Assembly (NCBI RefSeq): GCF_963676325.1
Contig: NZ_OY781099.1
Coordinates: 1,984,001-2,048,000 of the forward strand
Reading direction: 5' to 3'
Length of the DNA: 64,000 nucleotides
Source: an uncultured Bacteroides sp.
GTDB lineage: Bacteria; Bacteroidota; Bacteroidia; Bacteroidales; Bacteroidaceae
In this document: positions 1 to 9,334 of the stretch, piece after piece
Layout of the letters: each line of letters starts with the position of its first letter
How positions within the stretch are numbered: the first letter of the stretch is position 1
The notes under the pieces: generated by a model
What the model was told of the DNA's origin: nothing
The model's database searches: none
Seen by the model: the letters and a program-made list of their open reading frames with translations, nothing else
Program-made: the position numbers and the translations under genes

Positions 1-1
1 A

Positions 2-547
2 ATGAATTCTCTTGATAAGTACTGTGATGCGGAAGCTGTTCGTTTAGTAAAGGGTATGCCGCGATGGATTCCTGGTAAAAGGAATGGCAAAAAGGTTGAT
101 ATGTTTCGTGTTATTCCTATAGAATTTTATAAACTTGTTGACGTGGTTGATGCGTTTAGCATAGATTTAATAAAAGGAAAAGATACAGAAAAAGAGACAG
201 TGTCTGCTTCCAAGAGTAATTCCGAAATTATTTATACGGCTGTAGAACAAATGCCTCGTTACGTAGGAGGAGATGCGGCAATGAATGAATTTATAGCAAA
301 GAACCTGAAGTTTCCCGAAGAACGTAAGAATGATGATATTATTGGAAAGGTATATGTACGTTTTGTTATTTCAAAGGATGGAGATGTGAAAGATGCTCAA
401 ATAATGCGTTCACTTGATGTCTCTTTTGACAAAGAAGCTCTTCGGGTTATTAATAGTATGCCTAAATGGATTCCAGGAAAGCTGAATGGAGTAAATGTTC
501 CTGTATATTATGTTATTCCTATTGCGTTTAAACCTTCTTCAAAATAA
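2..547 (+). CDS. TonB C-terminal-domain protein, 5' truncated by window edge
   Basis: The readable part is 181 residues. Residues about 84-178 form a complete TonB C-terminal domain (MPRYVGGDAAM, then a GKVYVRFVISKDG strand region, then ALRVINSMPKWIPGK and a final PVYYVIPIAF). Residues 1-40 hold the end of a second such domain (GMPRWIPGK, RVIPIEF), so the protein carries at least two in tandem. In this family the domain transmits proton-motive energy to outer-membrane TonB-dependent transporters, or sits on BlaR1-type sensors. The first ATG falls mid-domain, so the true start lies upstream of the window. Which of the two family types this is cannot be decided without the N-terminus. Confidence 0.8.
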   Translation: MNSLDKYCDAEAVRLVKGMPRWIPGKRNGKKVDMFRVIPIEFYKLVDVVDAFSIDLIKGKDTEKETVSASKSNSEIIYTAVEQMPRYVGGDAAMNEFIAKNLKFPEERKNDDIIGKVYVRFVISKDGDVKDAQIMRSLDVSFDKEALRVINSMPKWIPGKLNGVNVPVYYVIPIAFKPSSK

Positions 548-1036
548 TGCTTACGATATAAGAATTAAATAACAGCTATCAATACTCTTGCTTCATCTTC
601 CACACTCTTGTGTCTTGTGAGGCAAGACGGATTTTCTGTGTGCTGAAAAGGTGGTTGATTTGGCAAACATCAGGATGCGATTGAATATTTAATGAAGTTC
701 TGCAAGACTTTGGCCTGATATTTATAAAAGTTACCTGTAAGTGGGAGTAAATGGAATTTTAATTTTTCTGATTCTACATCCAATCTCTCGAAAAGAAGAA
801 TCTTCATTAACCCTAAAGAATCTCGACTGATCCAGGATTGCCGGATAAAATCTTCTTTATCGATACAAATAGAAAATTATTAAAATATTTTTTTTCGGCA
901 TTAACTGCAAGAGAATCAGACAGAAGCAGCTTATTGAACAGTTTTATCTAAAATATTTTTCTGGAAGTACTTGCATTATTCAAATATAACCCATATCTTT
1001 GCATCGCTTTTGAAAAGAAACACTTACAAAAGTCTT
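548..1036. other. Intergenic region without a recognisable gene
   Basis: No ORF of useful length is seen on either strand between the TonB-domain gene and tRNA-Pro. The region has mixed base composition near 590-690 and may contain a decayed gene, but nothing was recognisable. The last part carries the tRNA promoter. Confidence 0.5.
970..1001 (+). promoter_or_regulatory. Bacteroides-type promoter of tRNA-Pro
   Basis: TATCTTTG at 994-1001 matches the Bacteroides -7 consensus TAnnTTTG. A CTTG element at 970-973, 20 bp upstream, resembles the -33 TTTG box. The tRNA begins 36 nt downstream. Confidence 0.7.
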
Positions 1037-1111
1037 CGGGGTGTAGCGCAGTCCGGTTAGCGCACCTGCTTTGGGAGCAGGGGGTCGTGGGTTCGAATCC
1101 CGCTACCCCGA
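1037..1111 (+). tRNA. tRNA-Pro (anticodon TGG)
   Basis: A 75-nt cloverleaf. The acceptor stem pairs CGGGGTG with TACCCCG, the anticodon loop reads TTTGGGA (anticodon TGG), and the T-arm contains GGTTCGAATCC. The 3' CCA is not encoded. A hairpin terminator follows directly. Confidence 0.96.
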
Positions 1112-1120
1112 CAATTAAGA

Positions 1121-1147
1121 AAGGTAGTTACAGTTTTGTAGCTACCT
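1121..1147 (+). terminator. Rho-independent terminator after tRNA-Pro
   Basis: Imperfect inverted repeat AAGGTAGTTACA / TGTAGCTACCTT followed by a run of seven T. Confidence 0.85.
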
Positions 1148-1346
1148 TTTTTTATATCTAAGATATTCGTTCTGCAAGTGAAGGTCGGTGATGCTCATCC
1201 ATGCTTGGTCTAGCTGGCTGAAGTTGTAAGCGCTGGGATGCTTTACCTGATGACTCTCATGTCGCCATACAGGGGGAGTAAGCTTAGCAAAGATAATTGT
1301 TTTACATTACAGTGATGAATGCAAAAGTCTGACTTGGTGCATAAAA

Positions 1347-1392
1347 AAACAGAATTCAGGTAAACTCTACATTTTACCTGAATTCTGTTTTT
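1347..1392. terminator. Bidirectional terminator after tamB-like gene
   Basis: A long near-perfect inverted repeat (AACAGAATTCAGGTAAA / TTTACCTGAATTCTGTT) with A-tract before and T-tract after. It lies just downstream of the minus-strand tamB-like stop. Confidence 0.85.
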
Positions 1393-1410
1393 ATATATAT
1401 AATCTAAATT

Positions 1411-4400
1411 TTATCGATCCCGTTTCTTCTTTGACTGAGGAACGTTCTGTCCTTTAGGGTCCGGAGCAATTGAATCCTTAGGCTGAACTATTTGCTTTTT
1501 CTTTTTACGGTTCCAGGGCAGCAACTCGCACCATGAGTCGAAGTCTTTTTTATACATGATACCAAGACCTTGCGTGTTTAATGTGGTTCGGGTATAGTAA
1601 CGGTCGTTCGACTGATTATAGGCTTTCATACGGATTTGGTTGGTAAGCAGATACTCGAGGTCAAAGTTGCCTACAAAGTTGCTGGTTACTGTTGGATTCT
1701 CACGGTATCCAAAGTTTCCGTTTATCAGCAAACGGTTATTAAGCATCTGACCTGAAAGCATTCCTTCAAACTCCATATCGGTCCATCCGTTGGTTCCTGT
1801 GGTACCATTTATACCCATATTCCAGCTGTTACTGTTAATAACGTGAGATAGCATATTATTAAGCTGACCGGAGATAGTAGAAGATAGTACGGATGTCATT
1901 GCATTTGAATTCTGAGTTGTATTAGCATAGTCGGGGGTATAGAATTTACCAAGACTTAACAGATAGAGCGTTTGCATACTTATCTGATCTTCCGTGCTGA
2001 TTACATTTTGCACAACACGTTTTTTCTCTTCGCTTTCATTAGGCAATTCTATGCTAAGTTTTATATTAGGATGTACTAGAATACCGCTGATATTCATTAT
2101 ACAGTTTACTTTTATATTTGATTTCTTAATGTCTTCCGGAACCTCTGACCCTAAATCACTTAATGAAACAGAATTTACTGTGTAAGCAGCTTTTAAATCA
2201 AGATTGGCATTTAATGGATCTCCATTGAAGCTGATAGAACTACCGGAACTAATATTGAAATCTTTACGGATAACTTGCTGAAAACTAAATTTATATGTTC
2301 CGTGATCTATTGTGTAGTTACCGAACATCTTAACACCTCCCTTATTATAATATTCCATTCGGATATTTCCCGATCCTTTTCCTATAATGTAATCGTTGGC
2401 AACGGGATCAACAATGATCTTCATTGTTGCATCGGGGGTAGCATCGACCAACATATTCAAACGGATATCCATACTGGATGATTCGGCTTCTTTTTCCATC
2501 TGTTTCATGAAGTAATCGACCACCACGGTGGTGTCTTCCTGTACTTTGCGTTTAGGTGTTTTATCAACGAACTTAACAAACTGGTTGCTCACTGCCGAAG
2601 AGGTATTGGTCATGAGGTAAACGAAATTGGTATTTCGGTTGGTGCTCATGGCTACATCTACGTTTAACCCGGAGTTGTCTCCTGAAAGCGAAGCGTTTCC
2701 TGTTCCATATACAGCACCGTAGAAAGGCATGTCCGGACTCTCTTTTGTGTTATAGACCAGCATGTTCTTTGCATCCATCTGGAAATGATAATTCATGTTT
2801 TTAAAGTGCTCGTGACGCACATAGCCGTTAACCACTCCGGTGTGACCTTCCGGATCGAGCACTTTGGCATTCTTTAAGGAAATTTCAGTAGGAATGAGGC
2901 GTACGGAATCTTTCAGGGCAAAGGTGGTGTTGAGCACATTAACCTTGAAGGAGGCATCGGCAAGGGCTGATCCTTCCAGGGTAAGTGCCTTGAATAGTCC
3001 AAATAATCTGATATGTCCTGTAGCTCGTCCTTTGATGTTGGAGGCTATACTTTGCAGATAAGTATTCAGGAAAGCAACATTCGTGTTGTGTGCATCAATA
3101 TCAAGATCTAACCCGGCTTTCTTGGGGTAGATGTATCCTTTTACATTAGACTCTGACACATTGGGCTCTTTAATTTTTGCATTAAGGAAGATTCCTTCTT
3201 TCTCTTTATCCCATTCTCCGTACACATTCATATCACCAAGCAGGCCTTTGTTAAATGCAAAGTTCTTAACGAAAAGCTGAGTATTCATGATAGGGCTTTT
3301 CATTACCTGATTCATATACATGGTGCCGGTGGCGTCTCCTGTTAAATCTACCGATTTAAGATTTACAATATCGAAAACGTATCCGATATTGATATCTTTC
3401 AGTTCTACTTTTACGGTATCGTTGATGTTCTTGGTTGCCTTACCATTGATGCGCAGATATTGATCTTTGTGTTTGAAAAGGAAATTATCAACGTATACTC
3501 GTCCGGAATCTACTTCTATGTGAGAAGGATGAATGTTCCATACGCTGTCATTGAGAATAACTTCGGTGGGTTCTACATCTATTTTGGCCTGAAGAATAGG
3601 ATTAGCACCTGCTGTTTTAAAGAAATTAATGATTGTCGAGAATTTGCCGCTGTATGTCTTAACGGCATTGTTACCCCAATTGATTGATGTGTGAACTTTA
3701 TCGTTTTGTGCCAACGCTTCCAGGGCGATGTTGACTGTTGAACCGTTTTTCTGTCTGTTATTTCCCCTGACCTGACATTTAAACTGGTTATCGGCACTTT
3801 CACAAAGAACCATTCCCGATTCAATAAATATGTTTTTATATTGAACGCTTGGAAAATAGCCATCAATTTTCAGTTTTCGGTCGTTGTCTTTAAAATATCC
3901 CTTTATTGTACTCTGTTTGTAGATATTTATAGGAATGTCAAAAACGGTAGACAGAATATCTGTGTTATAAATGTGGATATCAAAATTAAAGTCATTGTGT
4001 GGGTCTTTATATTTTTTGTTCACGCTGAGCAATGAAGGAATATATCTTTCCACAGTTTTCATAATGCTCACTGGGATTGTTTGGTATGAATAGTTTCCTT
4101 CCACTTTAGCTTTTAAGAATTCAGAATTTAGCTCCAGACTTTTCTTGCCGTTTGTTTGTTTTGCAGCAATATTCAGATTGTTCATGAAGTAATTTTTCTC
4201 CGGACTAACAAAAGCAAAGCTGTCTACATTGATTTCTCCAATCATATCATCAATAGAGCGCCCTGTAAAATTAGCATCCACGCTTAAAGAGAATTTCGCA
4301 TCTTTGTATTTGTTCGTCAGATGCAGGTTATAAGGATTTACGTTTTTGATGTTTGCCTGAAAGTTAAATGTAGGAGTCTTCTGGGACAGATTGATTTTTC

Positions 4401-5880
4401 CGTTCATGAAAACACTTCCATTATCGTCATTTAATGCGATCTTTCCGTCGAACCCTCCGTTCTTATATAATCCGTCGAGCTCAATGTTTTTGTATTCGTA
4501 GCCGCTATATTCTAATGAAGCAACCAGTCCTTTCAAGGAAATATCTGGTTTTGTTCCTTTGCGTTGTGTTCCTTTTACTTCCAGGTTGAGTGACGTCTTT
4601 CCAAACTTCTCTTCATTTCCTAGTAATCTCCCCAGATTAAATTTGTCGGTTTTTACGGCTCCGGAGAAATTGTAACTACCCTTGGGTTTTTCAGAACTGA
4701 ATTTAACGTCGGTCTTTACTGTTCCTAAGCCTGTATTGAATGTTCCGTAGGTTACTAAATCATTGAAGTAACCAGAAACTTCACCTTTAAATGCGATATT
4801 TCCTAATCGTTTTAAAATATCGGGTGTACCGGAGAAGTTCTTAACCAGGTTTCGTACAAGGAAATCCATTCCTGCACGGTTAATCTTCAGTTGATGAATA
4901 TCACCGATGAAATAGGTGTCCTTTGTATGCGACAGATCCTGGAAGGTAGCTCCTGCTGAAATTGTGAGGTTATTGTTTGCATTAATTTTGAGGCCCGATA
5001 TAGATAATTGATTAATGGTGCCGTTAACTCCAATCTCAAAATCAATTCTGTCACGGAAGTTAGCCAGTGCCGGAACAAGAGGAGATATGTCGTGAAGAAT
5101 GATAGACGAAGGCAGTATATGTGTGGAGAAAGAGACATCATTGGCGATGTTCTTAAATGCTTTAAAGCCATCATATGAAATCTTAACCGGCGACAACTGA
5201 ATCTTTGTTTCCGGCAGTCCGATGATAAAGTTATCTATCTTGGCTCCTTTGGTATTTCCTGTTACTTTAAACGATAGCTTCTGTAATTCAATACCCGATT
5301 TTTCGCTCAGGCTTAATCGTTTTATCGATGCATTTATAGAGTCCTTACGCAAGGCTTTCAGAGAAATGTTGGCAATGATATTGGAGAACTGTAAATGCTT
5401 TGTATTAAACTTGCCCGGGCTTTCGGGCTCTGAGAGAATATCGTAATTGAATGTACCTCTACGAATCAATACGGAATTAATACGTAAATCGAGCTTGCTC
5501 TCTTTCTTTACAGTATCTTTACTTGCAAATGCGTCAATAACAAATTTGCAGTTGATAGGATCTTTAGGAGTCTTTTTATTCAGATGAATGTTGAATCCAA
5601 AGAGCTGAACGCTTCGGATGGTTATTTTACCCTTGAACAATGGTAAAATCTCAAACTTAGCAGAAAGGCGTGCTACCTTAAGCATCTCTTTGTTTGACTG
5701 ATCTTTCAGCAATACATCGTCAACAATGATGCGGTTCATTAGTCCGATATCAACTCTTCCGATAGATAATTCTGTATGAAGGATTTTTTCTAATTCATCT
5801 GTGGCAATAGCTGCCATTTTGTGCTGAATATATGGGATATTCAGCAATATAATAATCCCCAGGTAAAAGCCAATTACCAC
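1411..5880 (-). CDS. tamB: TamB-like translocation/assembly module protein (DUF490)
   Basis: A 1,489-residue protein with an N-terminal hydrophobic anchor (GFYLGIIILLNIPYIQ), a very long repetitive beta-rich body of AsmA/TamB type, and a C-terminal DUF490-like region (SGSISFNGDPLNANLDLKAAY, then TLYLLSLGKFYTPDY). TamB-family proteins span the periplasm and act in outer-membrane protein assembly or lipid transport. The only canonical start in frame is GTG at 5880, which falls inside the hydrophobic anchor. The frame stays open upstream to 5925 and encodes a basic flank (RTVRK) typical of a signal anchor, but contains no ATG, GTG or TTG before a stop. The start is therefore uncertain. Confidence 0.85.
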   Translation of the reverse strand: MVIGFYLGIIILLNIPYIQHKMAAIATDELEKILHTELSIGRVDIGLMNRIIVDDVLLKDQSNKEMLKVARLSAKFEILPLFKGKITIRSVQLFGFNIHLNKKTPKDPINCKFVIDAFASKDTVKKESKLDLRINSVLIRRGTFNYDILSEPESPGKFNTKHLQFSNIIANISLKALRKDSINASIKRLSLSEKSGIELQKLSFKVTGNTKGAKIDNFIIGLPETKIQLSPVKISYDGFKAFKNIANDVSFSTHILPSSIILHDISPLVPALANFRDRIDFEIGVNGTINQLSISGLKINANNNLTISAGATFQDLSHTKDTYFIGDIHQLKINRAGMDFLVRNLVKNFSGTPDILKRLGNIAFKGEVSGYFNDLVTYGTFNTGLGTVKTDVKFSSEKPKGSYNFSGAVKTDKFNLGRLLGNEEKFGKTSLNLEVKGTQRKGTKPDISLKGLVASLEYSGYEYKNIELDGLYKNGGFDGKIALNDDNGSVFMNGKINLSQKTPTFNFQANIKNVNPYNLHLTNKYKDAKFSLSVDANFTGRSIDDMIGEINVDSFAFVSPEKNYFMNNLNIAAKQTNGKKSLELNSEFLKAKVEGNYSYQTIPVSIMKTVERYIPSLLSVNKKYKDPHNDFNFDIHIYNTDILSTVFDIPINIYKQSTIKGYFKDNDRKLKIDGYFPSVQYKNIFIESGMVLCESADNQFKCQVRGNNRQKNGSTVNIALEALAQNDKVHTSINWGNNAVKTYSGKFSTIINFFKTAGANPILQAKIDVEPTEVILNDSVWNIHPSHIEVDSGRVYVDNFLFKHKDQYLRINGKATKNINDTVKVELKDINIGYVFDIVNLKSVDLTGDATGTMYMNQVMKSPIMNTQLFVKNFAFNKGLLGDMNVYGEWDKEKEGIFLNAKIKEPNVSESNVKGYIYPKKAGLDLDIDAHNTNVAFLNTYLQSIASNIKGRATGHIRLFGLFKALTLEGSALADASFKVNVLNTTFALKDSVRLIPTEISLKNAKVLDPEGHTGVVNGYVRHEHFKNMNYHFQMDAKNMLVYNTKESPDMPFYGAVYGTGNASLSGDNSGLNVDVAMSTNRNTNFVYLMTNTSSAVSNQFVKFVDKTPKRKVQEDTTVVVDYFMKQMEKEAESSSMDIRLNMLVDATPDATMKIIVDPVANDYIIGKGSGNIRMEYYNKGGVKMFGNYTIDHGTYKFSFQQVIRKDFNISSGSSISFNGDPLNANLDLKAAYTVNSVSLSDLGSEVPEDIKKSNIKVNCIMNISGILVHPNIKLSIELPNESEEKKRVVQNVISTEDQISMQTLYLLSLGKFYTPDYANTTQNSNAMTSVLSSTISGQLNNMLSHVINSNSWNMGINGTTGTNGWTDMEFEGMLSGQMLNNRLLINGNFGYRENPTVTSNFVGNFDLEYLLTNQIRMKAYNQSNDRYYTRTTLNTQGLGIMYKKDFDSWCELLPWNRKKKKQIVQPKDSIAPDPKGQNVPQSKKKRDR

Positions 5881-6060
5881 TGAAAGGAATATTAGTACTA
5901 TTTTTCTTACTGTTCTGATAAAACTAAATCTTTATTTAATGAACAAAAATAGGGATTATTGTTCATTCTAAAACTATGTATTTAGATAATTTCTGATATT
6001 TAGTTTCTTTTTGGACAATTTGTATGAGAAATGGACCAATCAGATTCCTAATGAGCAACG

Positions 6061-6068
6061 TATCTTTG
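6061..6068 (+). promoter_or_regulatory. -7 box that decides the response-regulator start
   Basis: TATCTTTG matches TAnnTTTG and lies 33 bp upstream of the ATG at 6101. It is inside the longer TTG-initiated frame beginning at 6011, so it argues for the ATG at 6101. Confidence 0.6.
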
Positions 6069-6100
6069 CAGGATTGAATTCTTTAATAGATATTTTAATT

Positions 6101-6838
6101 ATGAATATAAGTTCCGCTATACTTATTTATGGCCCGGATTGCAGCTCAACCCGGTTGTTGAAAGAGTCTTTTCGAAATGAACGTTTAGAAGTAAAACTAT
6201 GCTTTGATGTAGATAGTGCTTATCGTTACTATTGCGATGCACGGCCACAGATTTGTCTTCTTCATGAATTTCCTTCAATGGAAAGCTCTTTTCCTTTGGC
6301 AAAACGAATGCTGGAGTTTAGCAGAAACACTTATCTTGTTTTCCTTTTCAAACAAGACCGGATGACTAACTTTAGAATTGGTTATCAGTTAGGAGCTGAT
6401 GATTGCCTGATGGTTCCGTATGACACTGATGAGCTTAAATTAAGGCTAAAGGCTATGATAAGAAGAGGGTATGAGGCGAAAGTAAAATATTCTATGCAAT
6501 ATGTATTAGGAAAGTATATTTTTGATGTTCAGAAGGGTGTTTTATACTTTGAACAATCAAAGATTCATCTCACAACCAGGGAAACGGATTTGTTATTGCT
6601 TCTATGCAAAAGAATGAATGAATTTGTATCGAAGGAGGATTCGTTGAAAGCTATATGGAGTGGGGAAGAATATGCTAATTCAAGAGTTCTGTCGATCTAT
6701 ATTTTTAAATTGAGGCAAATACTAAAGAATGATCCTTCTGTTCAGATAACAACACTGCATGGAGGTGGATATAAGCTGACTACTAATTCTATAAATAGAA
6801 TTTCAGATGTAGTGCCTTATCAGTATAACTGGTTATAA
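6101..6838 (+). CDS. OmpR/RprY-like response regulator with degenerate receiver
   Basis: A 245-residue protein. Residues about 5-122 have receiver-domain length and pattern (LGADDCLMVPYDTDELKLR), and residues about 132-226 form a winged-helix OmpR/PhoB DNA-binding domain (LTTRETDLLLLLC, RVLSIYIFKLRQIL, LHGGGYKL). Key receiver residues are missing: the phospho-acceptor Asp position reads His55 (ICLLHEFP), the acidic pair near the N-terminus is absent (LIYGPD), and the conserved Lys before the last helix is Val105 (LMVPYD). It is probably an atypical, phosphorylation-independent regulator. No histidine kinase is adjacent. The ATG at 6101 is chosen over the TTG at 6011 because of the promoter at 6061 and domain length. 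Confidence 0.8.
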   Translation: MNISSAILIYGPDCSSTRLLKESFRNERLEVKLCFDVDSAYRYYCDARPQICLLHEFPSMESSFPLAKRMLEFSRNTYLVFLFKQDRMTNFRIGYQLGADDCLMVPYDTDELKLRLKAMIRRGYEAKVKYSMQYVLGKYIFDVQKGVLYFEQSKIHLTTRETDLLLLLCKRMNEFVSKEDSLKAIWSGEEYANSRVLSIYIFKLRQILKNDPSVQITTLHGGGYKLTTNSINRISDVVPYQYNWL

Positions 6839-6906
6839 CAGGATTTAATTTTATATTTATATTCTTAATATCACCCGCAAGTGTCTGAATTCATCTTTTT
6901 TTTTCT

Positions 6907-6914
6907 TATTTTTG
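6907..6914 (+). promoter_or_regulatory. -7 box upstream of map
   Basis: TATTTTTG followed by C matches the TAnnTTTG(C) box. It sits 87 bp upstream of the map ATG, leaving a leader of about 80 nt. Confidence 0.5.
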
Positions 6915-7001
6915 CACGTTTATATTTAGAACTATGTAAGTTTTGAAAAAAATGTGCATGGCTGATTAAGCCAATGTATTGTATTTAAAAATAAGGTAAT
7001 C

Positions 7002-7862
7002 ATGTCGTTAAAGAAGATAAAAAACAATTGGCATCCTGTTAAGGGAGAGCCGCTTTCAGAATTAGATAAGAAAGTTCTTTATCACCAGAATAAGGGTTTT
7101 TTAGTACCCAAACGTAAGTTAATTAAAACTTCGGAACAAATTGAAGGCATTCGTAAAAGTGGTTTGATCAATACTGGAGTGCTTGATCTGATTGCAGATA
7201 ATATTCATGTTGGAATGTCTACAGCTGAGATTGACAAGCTGGTTTATGATTATACTGTTGCACACGGAGCTATCCCTGCTCCACTTAATTATGAAGGATT
7301 TCCTAAGAGTGTTTGTACATCTATTAATGATGTAGTGTGTCACGGTATTCCCAGCGAACATGAGATACTTCAGGAAGGTGATATCGTAAATGTTGATGTC
7401 TCTACTATATTAGATGGTTATTTCTCGGATGCTTCGCGAATGTTTATGATTGGTGAGGTAAAGCCTGAGCTGAAGAAGCTGGTAGAGGTAACCAAAGAAT
7501 GTTTGGAAATTGGAGTAGAAAAAGCCAAAGCATGGGGATTTCTTGGAGATATAGGAACGGCCATTCAACGTCATGCTGAAAAAAATGGCTTCTCTGTAGT
7601 AAGAGATTTGTGTGGCCATGGTGTTGGACTGAAATTTCATGAGGAACCTGATGTGGAACATTTTGCTAAAAAAGGAAAGGGAATGTTGCTGGTTCCAGGA
7701 ATGGTATTTACCATTGAACCAATGATTAACATGGGCAAATATGATGTATTTGTTGATGAAGAGGATGGCTGGACTGTGTTGACTGATGATGGACTTCCTT
7801 CTGCTCAATGGGAATATACATTGGCTATTACTGAAACAGGAACTGAAATACTAACTCATTGA
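7002..7862 (+). CDS. map: Methionine aminopeptidase, type I
   Basis: A 286-residue protein that removes the initiator methionine from nascent proteins in the cytoplasm. The pita-bread fold motifs are visible: NEDVVCHGIP-like substrate-site His (SINDVVCHGIPSEHE), metal ligands in NVDVSTILDGYFSDASRMF (two Asp), the His of LCGHGVGLKFHEEPDV, the Glu of FTIEPMIN, and a final Glu in SAQWEYTLAIT. It has an N-terminal extension of about 40 residues before the catalytic core, as in other Bacteroidetes forms. It appears monocistronic, with its own promoter. Confidence 0.95.
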   Translation: MSLKKIKNNWHPVKGEPLSELDKKVLYHQNKGFLVPKRKLIKTSEQIEGIRKSGLINTGVLDLIADNIHVGMSTAEIDKLVYDYTVAHGAIPAPLNYEGFPKSVCTSINDVVCHGIPSEHEILQEGDIVNVDVSTILDGYFSDASRMFMIGEVKPELKKLVEVTKECLEIGVEKAKAWGFLGDIGTAIQRHAEKNGFSVVRDLCGHGVGLKFHEEPDVEHFAKKGKGMLLVPGMVFTIEPMINMGKYDVFVDEEDGWTVLTDDGLPSAQWEYTLAITETGTEILTH

Positions 7863-7942
7863 TAGTTCCTTTTCTAAGTTTATAAATAATGAGGCTCTAT
7901 ATATCTTCATATATAGTTAATAAATAATTAATAAAATCGATT

Positions 7943-7950
7943 TAGCTTTG
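7943..7950 (+). promoter_or_regulatory. -7 box of the GT2-LAB_N-ArnT-epimerase operon
   Basis: TAGCTTTG followed by C matches TAnnTTTG. It lies 24 bp upstream of the ATG at 7974. Confidence 0.6.
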
Positions 7951-7973
7951 CGGGCTATAAAAGAATTCGAACA

Positions 7974-8702
7974 ATGAATAAATCTGCAAACTACAAATTT
8001 ACCATTGTTGTTCCTGTGTATAACGAGGAAGACAATATTTATGCATTAGAGAAAAAAATAGGAGAATTTCTTCCGGTATCAATTTATCCGGCCTGCGTGC
8101 TTTTCGTTAACGATGGCTCAAAAGATAACAGCAAACAACGTCTGATTGAAATCTGTAATAGGAATAAACATTTTTATTATATGGATTTAAGCCGTAACTC
8201 GGGGCTGAGTGCAGCTATGAAGGCTGGCATTGATGCTGCACATTCTGAATATGTGGGTTACATGGATGCTGACTTACAGACAACTCCTGACGATTTTAAC
8301 TTGTTACTGGAGCATATTAAGGAATATGAAATGGTAATGGGGATCAGAGCTAACCGCAAGGACTCCTTTTTCAAGAACTTCCAGTCTAAAATTGCAAATG
8401 GATTCCGTAACATGATGACTCATGACGGGGTATCAGATACTGGATGTCCGCTCAAAGTGTTGCATACGGATTATGCAAAAAGAGTGCCTTTCTTTACAGG
8501 AATGCATCGCTTCTTACCAGCACTGATTCAACTTCAGAATGGAAAGGTAATGCAGATTCCGGTTCGGCATTTCCCTCGGGTGGCTGGCGTCTCAAAATAT
8601 AATTTATGGAATAGACTAGTGTCTCCATTCATTGATTGTTTTGCATATCGCTGGATGAAAAAAAGATATATTAATTACAGCATCGGGGATAATAATTTAT
8701 GA
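7974..8702 (+). CDS. GT2 polyprenyl-phosphate glycosyltransferase (DPM1/ArnC-like)
   Basis: A 242-residue GT-A enzyme. Motifs seen are VVPVYNEEDNI near residue 12, FVNDGSKDNS near 45, and the DxD-like YMDADLQTTPDD near 96. Family members move a sugar from a nucleotide donor onto undecaprenyl or dolichyl phosphate at the inner face of the inner membrane. The usual ArnC C-terminal membrane helices are absent; the next gene, overlapping by ATGA, encodes a multi-spanning LAB_N protein that could supply the anchor (inference). First gene of a four-gene operon. Confidence 0.88.
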   Translation: MNKSANYKFTIVVPVYNEEDNIYALEKKIGEFLPVSIYPACVLFVNDGSKDNSKQRLIEICNRNKHFYYMDLSRNSGLSAAMKAGIDAAHSEYVGYMDADLQTTPDDFNLLLEHIKEYEMVMGIRANRKDSFFKNFQSKIANGFRNMMTHDGVSDTGCPLKVLHTDYAKRVPFFTGMHRFLPALIQLQNGKVMQIPVRHFPRVAGVSKYNLWNRLVSPFIDCFAYRWMKKRYINYSIGDNNL

Positions 8703-9334
8703 TAATGTATGTTATTGGGTTTCTGGCTCAAACATTCTTTTCAGCGCGTATCTTGTTTCAATGGATATTGTCTGAAAAGGCTAAGAAGGTACTGTCACCT
8801 TCTATTTTCTGGGTACTGAGTATTCTGGGATCTTATTTGCTGGTCATTTACGGTTGGATGAGAAATGATTTTTCAATCTTACTAGGGCAGTTTATTTCCT
8901 ATTATATCTATATTTGGAACCTTTATGAAAAGGGTACCTGGAAACGGGTTCATGTTTTATTACGGACTGTATTGTTGCTAACCCCGCTTATTGCTATTGC
9001 TTTTGTTTGCAATAATGCGGATGAATTCATTGCATCCTTTTTGAAAAATGAAAAAGTCCCGATGTGGCTGCTGATCTTTGGTTCTATGGGACAGATTATA
9101 TTTACACTAAGGTTTGTTTATCAGATGGTTTATTCGGCAAAAAGAAAAGAATCAATATTGCCTATTGGTTTCTGGGTTATCAGTCTGATTGGCTCATCTG
9201 TGATTATTTTATACGGTATAGTTCGTTTAGATCCGGTATTGGTAATTGGCCAGGCTTTAGGCTTTATAGCTTATTGCCGGAATATTATGATTGCAAGGAA
9301 TGATTATAAATACAGATTAAATGAAGACGAATAG
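8699..9334 (+). CDS. Membrane protein with two lipid-A-biosynthesis N-terminal (LAB_N) domains
   Basis: A 211-residue, mostly hydrophobic protein. It contains two similar units of about 70 residues: ARILFQWILSEKAKK...FWVLSILGSYLLVIYGWMRND and LRFVYQMVYSAKRKE...FWVISLIGSSVIILYGIVRLD. Each matches the LAB_N pattern found in proteins linked to lipid A and polyprenyl-sugar synthesis, so the gene looks like an internal duplication. Exact function is not established. It overlaps the GT2 gene by 4 bp and the ArnT-like gene by 14 bp, which implies translational coupling and probably a shared complex. Confidence 0.82.
   Translation: MIMYVIGFLAQTFFSARILFQWILSEKAKKVLSPSIFWVLSILGSYLLVIYGWMRNDFSILLGQFISYYIYIWNLYEKGTWKRVHVLLRTVLLLTPLIAIAFVCNNADEFIASFLKNEKVPMWLLIFGSMGQIIFTLRFVYQMVYSAKRKESILPIGFWVISLIGSSVIILYGIVRLDPVLVIGQALGFIAYCRNIMIARNDYKYRLNEDE

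Noticed and set aside
6011..6100. N-terminal 30-residue extension of the response-regulator-like protein
   Set aside because: It begins with TTG, lies over the promoter at 6061 and is not part of a receiver domain.
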